This document shows, piece after piece, positions 1 to 8,951 of a stretch of 42,160 bases of DNA. The notes beneath the pieces were generated by a model. That model saw nothing but the letters and a program-made list of their open reading frames with translations. It ran no database searches and was not told where the DNA came from. Source of the stretch: Tissierellia bacterium (GTDB lineage Bacteria > Bacillota_A > Clostridia > Tissierellales > Peptoniphilaceae); the NCBI GenBank assembly GCA_030537695.1, contig JAUNVJ010000009.1, forward strand, positions 1 through 42,160, given 5' to 3'. How positions within the stretch are numbered: position 1 is the first letter of the stretch; every line of letters starts with the position of its first letter. The translations under genes and the position numbers were made by a program.

Positions 1-624
1 ATGACCGGTCGTGCTTGGGGAGCTTTAATTTCCGCATTGATTATGCTCATCGTTCAAATTATATCCAAATCCTTGCCACTATCTGCATTAATTGGCGTGA
101 TCTTCCTTATTATAACCGGCAGTATTCGCTGGAAGGAAATTGATGAAATGGTAAATGGAGGTTTGGACATGATGGCCTTTATCGCCATTGTCATGTTAAT
201 TGCCGGAGGGTATGCCACAGTAATTCGCGCCGGTGGTGGTGTTGAGACCTTGGTAGAATCCGTTGCAGGTCAACTAAGTGGCGGAAGCTTATTCGTAGCG
301 GCCGGTGCCATGCTATTAATTGGACTATTGATTACCATCGGTATCGGAACTTCCTTTGGAACGATTCCGATTATAGCAGCCATCTATTGTCCCCTATGTG
401 CTCAGCTGGGTTTTAGCGTTCCGGCGACGATTTTACTAATCGGTGTTGCAGCAGCCTTAGGAGATGCGGGATCACCTGCATCCGATTCCACATTAGGCCC
501 AACTTCCGGTTTGAACGCCGATGGACAACATGATCATATTTGGGATACTTGTGTTCCTACTTTTATCGCCTATGATATCTTTTTGGTGATTGGTGGAATC
601 ATTGGAGCCGTCATTTTATCGTAA
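1..624 (+). CDS. YuiF-like Na+/H+ antiporter-family transporter (likely histidine uptake), 5' truncated
   Basis: C-terminal part of a polytopic transporter that is cut by the left window edge. The first ATG is probably an internal methionine, because family members are roughly twice this length (207 residues visible). Several hydrophobic segments are present (about residues 8-40, 55-75, 95-115, 120-155 and 185-207). The conserved tail with GDAGSPASDSTLGPTSGLN and the QHDHIWDTCVPTF stretch is typical of the YuiF / NhaC-like antiporter families. It lies 27 bp upstream of hutH on the same strand, so import of histidine coupled to Na+ or H+ is a reasonable inference from context. The substrate cannot be read from the sequence. 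Confidence 0.8.
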   Translation: MTGRAWGALISALIMLIVQIISKSLPLSALIGVIFLIITGSIRWKEIDEMVNGGLDMMAFIAIVMLIAGGYATVIRAGGGVETLVESVAGQLSGGSLFVAAGAMLLIGLLITIGIGTSFGTIPIIAAIYCPLCAQLGFSVPATILLIGVAAALGDAGSPASDSTLGPTSGLNADGQHDHIWDTCVPTFIAYDIFLVIGGIIGAVILS

Positions 625-651
625 AAATAAAAGGAAAAAGGAGATTAATTC

Positions 652-2193
652 ATGAAAGTAATATTAACAGGTAATGATCTAACATTAGATCAACTAATTG
701 AAGTTGCTCGACATGGGGCAAAAGCTTCTATTGATCCAAAAAGTGTTGAAGCCGTCAATAAGAGCCGAAAATTTGTTGAGGAAATTGTAGAAGAACAAAG
801 GGTTGTCTATGGTGTGACCACCGGATTTGGATCCCTATGTAATGTGAGCATTTCCAAAGAGGACAATTCCAAACTTCAAGAAAATTTAATCCGAACCCAT
901 GCCAGCGGTTATGGGAATCCTATGGAAGAAGATGCCGTTCGTGCTACAATTTTAATTCGTATCAACTCTCTACTAAAAGGAGTTTCCGGTATTCGTTACT
1001 CCACTGTGGAGACATTATTGGAAATGCTCAATAAAAATGTCATCCCCTTCATTCCGGAAAAAGGCTCCCTCGGTGCTTCAGGAGACTTAGCACCTCTTGC
1101 CCATATGGTGCTGCCCATGCTAGGGCTTGGAAAAGCCTATTATGAGGGAGAGCTTCTATCTGGAAAAGAAGCGATGGATCGTGCCGGTATTGAAATAGTG
1201 GAACTGGAAGCCAAGGAAGGCTTGGCATTGATTAACGGTACTTCCGTACTGACTGCCATCGGTGCCTTAGCAACTTATGATGCCATTGCTCTTGCTAAAA
1301 TTGCTGATATAGTCGGTGCGATGAGCATCGAATCTCATCGGGGTATTATCGATGCATTTTATGAAGAACTTCACGTTATTCGCCCCCATCAAGGATCATT
1401 GGCGACGGCGAAAAACTTGAGAAATCTGTTAAAAGATTCCACTTATATCACCCATACGGCACAATTACGTGTTCAAGATCCCTATACCTATCGTTGCATG
1501 CCTCAAATTCACGGAGCCAGCAAGGATTCCATTGAATACGTAAAAGGGAAAGTAGAGATTGAAATTAATGCAGCAACGGATAATCCTATTATCACGGAAA
1601 ATGGAGAGGTTATTTCAGGAGGAAATTTCCATGGTGAGTTAATGGCACAGCCCTTTGATCTATTGAGCATTGCCATAGCGGAATTGGGAAATACGGCAGA
1701 ACGAAGAATTGAACGATTAGTCAATGCTTCTCTTTCCGAAATGCCATCTTTCCTGGTTAAACATCCGGGCTTAAATTCAGGTTTTATGATCACCCAATAC
1801 GCTGCTGCCGCCTTGGCATCGGAAAATAAAGTATTGGCACATCCCGCCAGCGTCGATTCCATTCCATCTTGTGAGAATCAAGAGGATTTTGTTTCCATGG
1901 GGCAACATGCAGCCCGAAAAGCAGGAGAAATTTTAAAGAATTCTCAACGTATCATAGCCACAGAACTTATGATTGCAGCACAAGCCATTGATTTTCGTCG
2001 CGAAATGGAAGACAATAAACTCCATTTAGGAAAGGGGACGGAAGTAGCTTACCAAGTGGTACGTGAATTTGTGAAATTTATGGAAGAAGATAAGGATATT
2101 GAAATGTATGAAGAGCTGGAAAAATCTCAAGATGCCATTCGTACAGGTAAATTATTGGAAGAAGTTGAAAAAGTTGTCTCTCTGGATATGTAA
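652..2193 (+). CDS. hutH: Histidine ammonia-lyase
   Basis: Removes ammonia from L-histidine to give urocanate, the first step of histidine degradation, in the cytoplasm. The 513-residue length is normal for the family. The Ala142-Ser143-Gly144 triad in GSLGASGDLAPLAH forms the MIO electrophile, and Tyr53 in VVYGVTTGFG is the conserved catalytic tyrosine. Other signatures are ALINGT, QDPYTYRCMPQIHG and GNFHGE. AAAGGAGA lies a few bases before the ATG. It is the second gene of the hut/folate operon and is followed by ftcD. Urocanase and imidazolonepropionase, needed between HutH and FtcD, are not in the window and are probably upstream of it. Confidence 0.97.
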   Translation: MKVILTGNDLTLDQLIEVARHGAKASIDPKSVEAVNKSRKFVEEIVEEQRVVYGVTTGFGSLCNVSISKEDNSKLQENLIRTHASGYGNPMEEDAVRATILIRINSLLKGVSGIRYSTVETLLEMLNKNVIPFIPEKGSLGASGDLAPLAHMVLPMLGLGKAYYEGELLSGKEAMDRAGIEIVELEAKEGLALINGTSVLTAIGALATYDAIALAKIADIVGAMSIESHRGIIDAFYEELHVIRPHQGSLATAKNLRNLLKDSTYITHTAQLRVQDPYTYRCMPQIHGASKDSIEYVKGKVEIEINAATDNPIITENGEVISGGNFHGELMAQPFDLLSIAIAELGNTAERRIERLVNASLSEMPSFLVKHPGLNSGFMITQYAAAALASENKVLAHPASVDSIPSCENQEDFVSMGQHAARKAGEILKNSQRIIATELMIAAQAIDFRREMEDNKLHLGKGTEVAYQVVREFVKFMEEDKDIEMYEELEKSQDAIRTGKLLEEVEKVVSLDM

Positions 2194-2220
2194 TAATAAA
2201 GAGAGATGATTTTATTATTA
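2191..2220 (+). repeat. AT-only inverted repeat spanning the hutH stop codon
   Basis: TAATAATAAA (2191-2200), a 10-base spacer, then TTTATTATTA (2211-2220) form a perfect 10-bp inverted repeat. The left arm contains the hutH stop codon. No T-tract follows, so this is a weak candidate for a terminator. It could be an mRNA 3'-end stabiliser or a partial attenuator between hutH and ftcD. Confidence 0.45.
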
Positions 2221-2270
2221 AATGATAGGAAGAAGTAGTTATTTATATCTAATATTTGGAGGTTTTTATA

Positions 2271-3164
2271 TTGAAAAGAGTAATGTGTATTCCAAATTTT
2301 TCCGAAGGAAGAAATTTGGATGTAGTGGAAAAAATTGCTGATTGTTTCCGAGGAAAGGAAAATGTAAAATTATTGGACTATCAACCGGACAAAGATCACA
2401 ATCGTACGGTAGTCGAAGTGATTGGAGAGCCGGAAGCGGTAATTGATGCCGTCATCCAATCGGTAAAAGTTGCAACGGATCTAATCGATATGACAAAACA
2501 CGAAGGAGCTCATCCCAGAATGGGAGCTGTAGATGTAGTACCCTTTGTTCCAGTATCGGAAGTTACAACAGAAGATTGTGTCGAATTTGCAAACAAGGTT
2601 GGAAAGGCCATAGGAGATATGGGAATTCCCGTATATCTCTATGAAGATGCAGCAACGACTCCCGCTCGTCAAAATCTGGCGAAAGTTCGTAAAGGACAAT
2701 ATGAAGGATTCTTTGAAAAGATCAAAGAGCAAGAGTGGAAACCGGATTACGGTCCTCAAGAAATGAATGCAAAAAGTGGAGCAACTGCAGTGGCCGCACG
2801 ATTTCATCTGGTAGCTTTCAATGTTAATTTGAATACGAATAATCTGGAAATTGCCGATACCATTGCAAAAAAAGTTCGCCATATAGGGGGAGGACTGCGC
2901 TATGTAAAAGCCATTGGCCTTGCCTTGGAAGAAAAGGATATGACTCAAGTGTCCATGAACTTGGTAAACTTTGAAAAGACAGCTATTTATCAAGCTTTGG
3001 AAATGATTAAATCCGAAGCCAAACGATATGGTGTAACAGTTGGCAATACGGAATTAATCGGATTACTTCCCATTCAAGCCTTGATCGATTCCGCGGCATA
3101 TTATATGCAAATAGATAATTTTAAACAAGAACAAGTAATAGAAATGCTATTATTAGATGAATAA
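2271..3164 (+). CDS. ftcD: Glutamate formimidoyltransferase (stand-alone FT domain)
   Basis: Transfers the formimino group of N-formimino-L-glutamate to tetrahydrofolate, giving 5-formimino-THF and glutamate. From the TTG start at 2271 the protein has 297 residues; GGAGG lies 8 bases upstream of that TTG. An upstream in-frame TTG at 2256 sits before the ribosome binding site and was rejected. The N-terminus [11 protein letters not shown] and the catalytic His81 in [19 protein letters not shown] are diagnostic. Unlike the mammalian bifunctional enzyme there is no cyclodeaminase domain; that activity is encoded separately by fchA two genes downstream. The next gene, fhs, follows after 16 bp. 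Confidence 0.95.
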   Translation: MKRVMCIPNFSEGRNLDVVEKIADCFRGKENVKLLDYQPDKDHNRTVVEVIGEPEAVIDAVIQSVKVATDLIDMTKHEGAHPRMGAVDVVPFVPVSEVTTEDCVEFANKVGKAIGDMGIPVYLYEDAATTPARQNLAKVRKGQYEGFFEKIKEQEWKPDYGPQEMNAKSGATAVAARFHLVAFNVNLNTNNLEIADTIAKKVRHIGGGLRYVKAIGLALEEKDMTQVSMNLVNFEKTAIYQALEMIKSEAKRYGVTVGNTELIGLLPIQALIDSAAYYMQIDNFKQEQVIEMLLLDE

Positions 3165-3180
3165 AAAGGTGGTAGGATAT

Positions 3181-4857
3181 ATGACTTATAAGACAGATAT
3201 TGAAATTGCAGAAGCAGCAAACCTGGAATATATTGATAATGTGGCGGCAAAAATCGGTATTGATAGTGAAGAGCTGGAACATTATGGAAAATACAAAGCA
3301 AAAATTTCTTGGGAGGCAATTCGTCAATCCAAAGAAAAGAAGGATGGCAAGCTGGTTCTGGTTACTGCAATCAGTCCTACACCGGCAGGAGAAGGTAAAT
3401 CCACAGTATCCATTGGATTGTCTCAAGGATTAAATCGTATTGGGAAAAAATCAGTAGTGGCTTTACGAGAACCTTCCTTAGGACCGGTTTTCGGCATTAA
3501 AGGAGGAGCTGCCGGAGGTGGTCATGCTCAAGTCATCCCCATGGAGGATATCAACCTCCATTTTACCGGCGATCTTCATGCAATGACAGCGGCAAACAAT
3601 CTGATTTCCGCTTGTATCGACAATCACATTCACCATGGAAATGAATTGGATATTGATATCCGAGATATTACCTGGAAACGTGTATTGGATATGAATGATC
3701 GTGCCTTGCGAAATGTAGTAATAGCTCTTGGCACCAAAGCAGAAGGATTCCCCCGGGAAGATCATTTTATGATCACTGTAGCGTCTGAAATAATGGCTGT
3801 ACTTTGTCTTGCCGACGATATAGAAGATTTAAAACGGCGAATAGCAAAAATTATCGTAGCTTACAATAAATCTGGTCAACCGGTTACGGTAAAAGATCTC
3901 AATATTGAAGGTGCTGTCACCATGTTATTAAAAGATGCGATTAAACCGAATTTAGTACAGACCTTAGAAAACACTCCCGCAATCGTCCACGGAGGCCCCT
4001 TTGCCAATATTGCCCATGGTTGTAACTCAGTCATTGCAACGAAATTGGCCTTAAAGACTTCAGATATCGCTGTTACGGAAGCAGGTTTTGGCGCTGATTT
4101 AGGTGCTGAAAAATTTATGGATATTAAATGCCGAAAAGCTGGTATTGCTCCTGATGCTGTGGTTATCGTCGCAACGATTAAAGCATTAAAGATGCATGGT
4201 GGAATTCCAAAGACGGAATTAAAAGAGGAAAATGTGGAAGCCTTAGAAAAGGGATTTGCCAATCTTCGCCGCCATATAGAAAATATGAAGAAGTTCGGTG
4301 TTCCTGTTATCGTTGCAGTCAATGAATTCGTAGCAGATACGGAAAATGAAATTAAAAAATTACAAGAACTTTGTCAAGAGATGGATATTCGGGTATCCCT
4401 TTGTAAATGCTGGGAACTTGGCGGTGAAGGAGCCGAAGATCTGGCACATCAATTAGTGGATCTTATGGAAGAAGAAAAAACTCAATTTAAACCTCTTTAC
4501 GATGAAAAAGATTCCATTGAAAATAAACTCAATACCATCGTTCGTGAAATTTATCGTGGACGGCAAGCAATATTGACGAAGAAAGCGAAAAAACAGGTGG
4601 AAAAATTGGAAGAGTTAGGTTTGGATAAACTTCCCATTTGTGTTGCAAAAACTCAATTTTCGTTTTCCGATGATCCCACGGTTTACGGTGCACCTGAAAA
4701 CTTTGATATCGAAGTTCGAGATGTGAGAATATCCGCCGGTGCAGAATTTATCGTTGCCCAAACTTCTAATATTATGGTAATGCCCGGTCTGTCCAAAAAA
4801 CCGGCTGCTGAAAATATGGATATTGACAGTGAAGGTCATATTAGCGGATTGTTCTAA
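3181..4857 (+). CDS. fhs: Formate--tetrahydrofolate ligase
   Basis: Interconverts formate + ATP + THF and 10-formyl-THF + ADP + Pi. In histidine fermentation the reverse direction yields ATP. From ATG 3181 it has 558 residues, the family's usual size; an AAGGTGG motif lies 8 bases upstream. A longer frame from 3157 would overlap ftcD and lacks a ribosome binding site. The P-loop is TPAGEGKST (residues 67-75). Other family signatures are [26 protein letters not shown] and the C-terminal [16 protein letters not shown]. Its position between ftcD and fchA ties it to one-carbon units from histidine, although it can also serve purine synthesis. Confidence 0.97.
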   Translation: MTYKTDIEIAEAANLEYIDNVAAKIGIDSEELEHYGKYKAKISWEAIRQSKEKKDGKLVLVTAISPTPAGEGKSTVSIGLSQGLNRIGKKSVVALREPSLGPVFGIKGGAAGGGHAQVIPMEDINLHFTGDLHAMTAANNLISACIDNHIHHGNELDIDIRDITWKRVLDMNDRALRNVVIALGTKAEGFPREDHFMITVASEIMAVLCLADDIEDLKRRIAKIIVAYNKSGQPVTVKDLNIEGAVTMLLKDAIKPNLVQTLENTPAIVHGGPFANIAHGCNSVIATKLALKTSDIAVTEAGFGADLGAEKFMDIKCRKAGIAPDAVVIVATIKALKMHGGIPKTELKEENVEALEKGFANLRRHIENMKKFGVPVIVAVNEFVADTENEIKKLQELCQEMDIRVSLCKCWELGGEGAEDLAHQLVDLMEEEKTQFKPLYDEKDSIENKLNTIVREIYRGRQAILTKKAKKQVEKLEELGLDKLPICVAKTQFSFSDDPTVYGAPENFDIEVRDVRISAGAEFIVAQTSNIMVMPGLSKKPAAENMDIDSEGHISGLF

Positions 4858-4872
4858 GAAGGAGAGAAATAG

Positions 4873-5499
4873 ATGTTAAAAGACTTAAGTATCGAAAATT
4901 TTGCAAAGGAAACAGCTAGTGATTCCCCTGCTCCCGGTGGCGGCTCCATTGCAGCACTGAATGCTTCTATGGCTGCATCTCTTTTGGCAATGGTTGCCAG
5001 TTTAACCATTGGTAAAAAACGCTTTGTGGATGTGGAAGAAGAAATGAAAGATTTGCTGATTCGATGTAATGAATATCGTGACGAATTTGTAAATACCATT
5101 GATCGAGACGCTAATTCTTTTAACGGTGTCATTGACGCATTTAAAATGCCAAAAGATACGGAAGAAGAAAAGAAAGCTCGTTCAGAGAAAATTCAAGAAG
5201 GGTATAAAGAAGCTATTTCCGTACCCTTGGGATTGGGAATAAAAGTCGTTGAACTTTACGATATTGCTCGAATCTTGGCGGAAAAAGGTAATGAAAATGC
5301 CATTACTGACGTTGCGGTAGCTTTGATTAATATCAAGGCAGCCGTGGAGGGGGCTTTTCTCAATGTGGACATCAACCTGAACTCTTTAAAAGATGAAGGG
5401 TATCGCAAAGAACTGGAATCGAAAAAAGAACAAGTTCACCAAGTGATTGAAAATAATCATGCGGATATCATGAAGATCGTTCACGAAAAGCTTGCATGA
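4873..5499 (+). CDS. fchA: Formiminotetrahydrofolate cyclodeaminase / methenyl-THF cyclohydrolase family
   Basis: Predicted to convert 5-formimino-THF to 5,10-methenyl-THF plus ammonia, and possibly to hydrolyse methenyl-THF to 10-formyl-THF as FchA enzymes of acetogens do. It has 208 residues and starts with the conserved SDSPAPGGGSIAALNASMA motif (residues 16-34). The rest is helical, with the family pattern IKVVELYDIARILAEKGNENAITD. An AAGGAG lies upstream of ATG 4873. It supplies the step between FtcD and Fhs, so the cyclodeaminase role is well supported by context; the precise split between the two activities is not visible. Its last codons overlap the next gene by ATGA. Confidence 0.93.
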   Translation: MLKDLSIENFAKETASDSPAPGGGSIAALNASMAASLLAMVASLTIGKKRFVDVEEEMKDLLIRCNEYRDEFVNTIDRDANSFNGVIDAFKMPKDTEEEKKARSEKIQEGYKEAISVPLGLGIKVVELYDIARILAEKGNENAITDVAVALINIKAAVEGAFLNVDINLNSLKDEGYRKELESKKEQVHQVIENNHADIMKIVHEKLA

Positions 5500-6848
5500 A
5501 CTATTTATTAGTAGATATCGGTTCCACATACACAAAACTGAATTTAGTAGATTTAAAAAATCGAATGCTCTTAGGCAGTGCTAAAGCATATACCACTGTG
5601 GAAAAAGATGTGGGGATCGGTTATCAAAAAGCTTTGGAAGCTTTAATGGAACAAAATAACTTCACAATAGACAGGACCCTTGGTTGCTCTTCAGCAGCCG
5701 GGGGCCTTGCCATTTCCGTTATCGGTTTTTCAAGAAATCTGACGACGGAAGCAGCAAGATTGGCAAGTTTAAGTTCCGGTGCTCGAATTTTAAAAGTCTA
5801 TTCCTATGAGTTAAACGATACCGATTTAAAAGAACTTTCTTCCAATCCCGGTGATATGGTGATTCTTTGTGGAGGAACGGAAGGGGGCAATGAAGAAAAT
5901 ATTATTTATAATGCAACGAAAATTGCCCAATACGGATTGCAAGTACCAGTGGTAGTGGCAGGAAATTCCAAGGCCAATGGACGAATCAGAGAAATTTTTG
6001 AACATGGGGGCGTGTATCATCAATTTACGGAAAATGTCATGCCGGCTACCAATGTAGTCAATTATAAGCCTTTGCGAGAGACCATCGGCCGTATTTTTAT
6101 TGAAAATATTGCAAAAGCAAAGGGAATTGACAGCTTAAGTCGACATTTTGATATTTTCTTACCGACTCCTATTGCCGTTCAACGAGCCGTATCAAATTTT
6201 TCCAAACAGATTGGCGAAGAAGTGATGTCTATTGATATCGGTGGAGCCACTACCGATGTTATGTCCATTGCAACAGCCTATAAAGGAGAGGAACATATCC
6301 TTCCTCCTTCTTTGGACGAACCGTATGAAAAACGGTCTGTAGAAGGTGATATGGGAATGCGCTACTCTGCCATGGCTATGTATGAATCTGTTGGAAAAGA
6401 GATGTTTCAACAGTGGAAGGGTCAAGATATTCTCGAAAACATCAACCATCGATGGCAAAATCCAGATTTTATCCCTGTAACTTCCAGAGATTTTGCTTTT
6501 GATAATATGATGGCAAAAATTGCTGCAAAAACTTCATTACAAAGGCATATTGGCTATGTAAAAAAAAGGTTTACTGGAACTCGTTATATTTATGAGCAAC
6601 AGGGCAAGGACTTGCGACATGTACATTATCTCTTGGGAACGGGTGGGGTATTGATTCACAGTAAGAATCCTCTTGAAATCCTCCAGGAAATTGAAACATT
6701 GGACAACTCTTATTTAGCGCCGGAGGAAATACAGTATTATATTGATGATCAGTATATTTTATCTTCGGCGGGATTATTGGCAACGGTGGATGCTAAAGCA
6801 TCTTATGAATTTTTAAAAAAATATTTAAAAAAGGTTAAAAGACGATGA
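5496..6848 (+). CDS. MutL/GlmL-family ASKHA ATPase (putative reactivase of a B12-dependent mutase)
   Basis: 450-residue protein of the family named after glutamate mutase MutL/GlmL. It is unrelated to the DNA mismatch repair MutL. Two ASKHA-type phosphate loops are visible: LLVDIGSTYTKL (residues 4-15) and SIDIGGATTDV (245-255). There is also a conserved LCGGTEGGN (124-132) and a C-terminal LLGTGGVLIHS. Family members usually sit beside glmE/glmS or another adenosylcobalamin mutase and are thought to help assemble or reactivate it. Here no mutase is adjacent; instead it overlaps fchA by 4 bp (ATGA) and is the last gene of the histidine operon. The link may be that histidine degradation yields glutamate, the substrate of glutamate mutase. 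That is inference. Confidence 0.85.
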   Translation: MNYLLVDIGSTYTKLNLVDLKNRMLLGSAKAYTTVEKDVGIGYQKALEALMEQNNFTIDRTLGCSSAAGGLAISVIGFSRNLTTEAARLASLSSGARILKVYSYELNDTDLKELSSNPGDMVILCGGTEGGNEENIIYNATKIAQYGLQVPVVVAGNSKANGRIREIFEHGGVYHQFTENVMPATNVVNYKPLRETIGRIFIENIAKAKGIDSLSRHFDIFLPTPIAVQRAVSNFSKQIGEEVMSIDIGGATTDVMSIATAYKGEEHILPPSLDEPYEKRSVEGDMGMRYSAMAMYESVGKEMFQQWKGQDILENINHRWQNPDFIPVTSRDFAFDNMMAKIAAKTSLQRHIGYVKKRFTGTRYIYEQQGKDLRHVHYLLGTGGVLIHSKNPLEILQEIETLDNSYLAPEEIQYYIDDQYILSSAGLLATVDAKASYEFLKKYLKKVKRR

Positions 6849-6872
6849 GTTAATCTTCATCGTCTTTTTTTT
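6837..6872. terminator. Bidirectional terminator formed by two convergent gene ends
   Basis: AAAAGACGATGA (6837-6848), an 8-base loop, then TCATCGTCTTTT (6857-6868) form a perfect 12-bp stem followed by more T. The left arm lies in the last codons and stop of the MutL-family gene. The right arm encodes the acidic/basic C-terminal tail of the convergent DUF4364 gene. The A-run on the left makes it work in both directions. Confidence 0.88.
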
Positions 6873-7383
6873 CCTGTAATAATAGTTGTAATAAATCTTT
6901 GTAAATGATCTGAGGATTATTTTTAAAATTTTGACAAATTTTTTCTGCCATATTTCGGTTGGATGTTTCCAATCGGAGATGCAACACTTTTACGTTGCCG
7001 TCTATAATTTCCAGCAGAGCATAATAATTTTCGTCTTTTTCTTCCACCTTTGCAATAATCGAATTTCGACGTTTTAAATCCAAGGAAAAATGATCCATTT
7101 CTTCATCTAAAAGTGTCGTTGTCTCTTGGGGAAGGGTTTCTAAAAAAAGCTCCAAGGCTTCTTCACCATCCGATGAGAGATAATACTTATGTTCGTCGTC
7201 GAATAAAATTAAGCCTGAACTTTCCAATTCCCGGATATACTGTTTAAAATAAAAATAATTAAAAAGTTCCATATTTAAAACGAAATAAGACAAGTCATTT
7301 TCGTGGAGCTGATGATTAAACTTCTTAACAATATATAATATCAACAGTTTATTTTGTGCTAATTCAAAAAGATTTGCATCCAT
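6850..7383 (-). CDS. DUF4364 family winged-helix-like protein
   Basis: 177-residue soluble protein matching the clostridial DUF4364 family in pattern. The first 75 residues look like a winged helix (LLILYIVKKFNHQLHENDLS, then YIRELESSGLILFDDEHKYYLSSDG). An alpha/beta region follows, ending in a charged tail KKDDED. The family is thought to contain DNA-binding regulators, but I know no characterised function. It is convergent with the MutL-family gene, from which the stop codons are separated by one base, and divergent from hpt with about 120 bp between. The spacing suggests local autoregulation is possible; nothing in the sequence proves it. Confidence 0.75.
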   Translation of the reverse strand: MDANLFELAQNKLLILYIVKKFNHQLHENDLSYFVLNMELFNYFYFKQYIRELESSGLILFDDEHKYYLSSDGEEALELFLETLPQETTTLLDEEMDHFSLDLKRRNSIIAKVEEKDENYYALLEIIDGNVKVLHLRLETSNRNMAEKICQNFKNNPQIIYKDLLQLLLQEKKDDED

Positions 7384-7463
7384 GCAATCACCTTCTTATC
7401 TGTTATTATAATAAAAAAACATAAACTTGGCAATTTCTCAACCATAGATTTTATTCCTTGTTT

Positions 7464-7472
7464 TGATATAAT
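7464..7472 (+). promoter_or_regulatory. Extended -10 promoter for hpt
   Basis: TGATATAAT fits the TGnTATAAT extended -10 element. Transcription would start near 7479, about 25 bp before the hpt ATG. The -35 region 17 bp upstream (ATAGAT) is poor, as is usual for extended -10 promoters. The string TTTGATATAATA is repeated in front of the nucleoside ABC ATPase at 26927-26938. Confidence 0.5.
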
Positions 7473-7503
7473 AAGAAGTAGAATAATATTTGGGAGGTAT
7501 ATT

Positions 7504-8028
7504 ATGGATAAAAAAGAACAAATACTCTTTTCAGCTGATGAAATTTCCCATAGAGTTCAAGAGTTGGGGGAAGAACTGCAAAGAGAATATCAAGATAGAG
7601 ATCTTGTTGTGATTGCTCTGCTACGGGGTGCTTTTGTCTTCGCAGCAGATTTGGTTCGAGCTATGGACACAAAACTTGAAGTGGACTTTTTAACCACCGC
7701 ATCCTATGGCAATCGAGAAGAAACCAGTGGTTGTGTAGAGTTTTTGACTAAACTTCGATCAATAATAACGGATCGAGATGTATTGATTGTGGATGATATC
7801 ATGGATTCAGGACATACTTTAAAATGTGTCGTTGAAAAATTAGAAGAACAAAATCCCAAAAGCATTAAAACCTGTGTCCTGTTAAATAAACCTTCACGAC
7901 GGGAAGTAAAAATTGAACCGGATTATATCGGTTTTACCATTGACGATCTTTTTGTGGTGGGATACGGTTTAAACTATGGAAATTACTGCCGCAATATTCC
8001 CTATATCTATACGTATACAAAAGAATGA
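7504..8028 (+). CDS. hpt: Hypoxanthine phosphoribosyltransferase
   Basis: Purine salvage enzyme that converts hypoxanthine (and usually guanine) plus PRPP to IMP/GMP. The 174-residue length is typical. The PRPP-binding loop is VLIVDDIMDSGHTL (residues 93-106), and the flexible-loop region contains TTASYGN (64-70) as in bacterial Hpt. TGGGAGG lies 5-6 bases before ATG 7504. It is the first gene of a five-gene run and overlaps the CPBP protease gene by ATGA, implying translational coupling. The nucleoside importer at 25-30 kb could supply its substrate. Confidence 0.95.
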   Translation: MDKKEQILFSADEISHRVQELGEELQREYQDRDLVVIALLRGAFVFAADLVRAMDTKLEVDFLTTASYGNREETSGCVEFLTKLRSIITDRDVLIVDDIMDSGHTLKCVVEKLEEQNPKSIKTCVLLNKPSRREVKIEPDYIGFTIDDLFVVGYGLNYGNYCRNIPYIYTYTKE

Positions 8029-8942
8029 AAAAATACAAGAAGACAAATTTAAATGTGATCAGTATTAACACTTTGACCTTAATATTGGCCATACTATTTT
8101 TAACCATCGGTTTTGATATTCAAAAGAAATCATTTTTTTCCGGAACTATTTTTAATGAAATCTTTATCATTCTATTGCCGGCATTATTGATGGCACAGAC
8201 AGGAAAGGTTAAAGAAATTTTAAAACTGAATAAAATTTCAATTAAAACGACTTTTCTTACCATGGTCTTGGTCATATTGGCATACCCTTTAATTTTATTG
8301 CTCAATGGGATCTTTTTAACCTTTCTATCCAATATTGTGGAGTTCAAAAATTATCCCCAAGAATTATTTTTACAAAATATTCCCTTGAGTACGTATTTAA
8401 TCTTTATGTGTATTATACCTGCCATTTGTGAAGAAGTTTTTTTTCGAGGGGCCTTGATGAATTCCTATTCTATTTACGGGAACCGTTTTGCCATTATTAT
8501 GAGTTCGATGGTCTTTGCACTTTTTCATTTTGATATTCAAAATTTTATTGCCCCTTTGTTATTGGGTATCCTCTTTGCCAATGTCATTGATATGACCGGT
8601 TCTATTTACGCCGCGATGATTGCTCATCTGACGAATAATGTGGTGGCGGTTATCAGTGCCCGTTATTTAAATGATACCGTCTTTATGTATTTGCGGCAGA
8701 CGAATCTAGCAAAACAAATTGGTTCATTACAATTGTCCGTTATTATTTTATTGAGTTTTATTTCGATTCTATCCGTCTTTTTGATGAATTTCATCATTAA
8801 GTTGATAAAGAAAGATAGATCAAAGGGAAAAGAAGCTATTCGGATTCGATATCGAGATATCGAGGCCATTGATCTTTTTAACTTTGTACCGATTATAGCG
8901 CTTGTAATACTGTATTTTATTTACTATTACATTGTATTTTAA
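8025..8942 (+). CDS. CPBP family intramembrane metalloprotease
   Basis: 305-residue polytopic membrane protein with about eight hydrophobic segments. The CPBP/ABI catalytic motifs are complete: EEVFFR (Glu136-Glu137...Arg141), ALFHFD with His168, and HLTNN with His201 and Asn205, all in predicted membrane helices. Family members include CAAX-like proteases and bacteriocin self-immunity proteins; the natural substrate here is unknown. A charged linker (about 262-280) precedes one or two C-terminal helices. It overlaps hpt by 4 bp and is followed 9 bp later by the sirtuin gene. No bacteriocin precursor is visible nearby, so an immunity role is not supported. Confidence 0.88.
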   Translation: MKKYKKTNLNVISINTLTLILAILFLTIGFDIQKKSFFSGTIFNEIFIILLPALLMAQTGKVKEILKLNKISIKTTFLTMVLVILAYPLILLLNGIFLTFLSNIVEFKNYPQELFLQNIPLSTYLIFMCIIPAICEEVFFRGALMNSYSIYGNRFAIIMSSMVFALFHFDIQNFIAPLLLGILFANVIDMTGSIYAAMIAHLTNNVVAVISARYLNDTVFMYLRQTNLAKQIGSLQLSVIILLSFISILSVFLMNFIIKLIKKDRSKGKEAIRIRYRDIEAIDLFNFVPIIALVILYFIYYYIVF

Positions 8943-8951
8943 GGAGAAATT

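Noticed and set aside
1509..1862. 117-codon open frame antisense to hutH
   Set aside because: It lies wholly inside hutH, whose product is fully conserved; low-complexity translation, no ribosome binding site.
5496..6848. DNA mismatch repair MutL
   Set aside because: The ASKHA-type nucleotide motifs are those of the glutamate mutase MutL/GlmL family; the GHKL motifs of the repair protein are absent.
8025..8942. Bacteriocin immunity system based on the CPBP protease
   Set aside because: No small double-glycine precursor, modification enzyme or dedicated exporter is nearby; neighbours are housekeeping genes.
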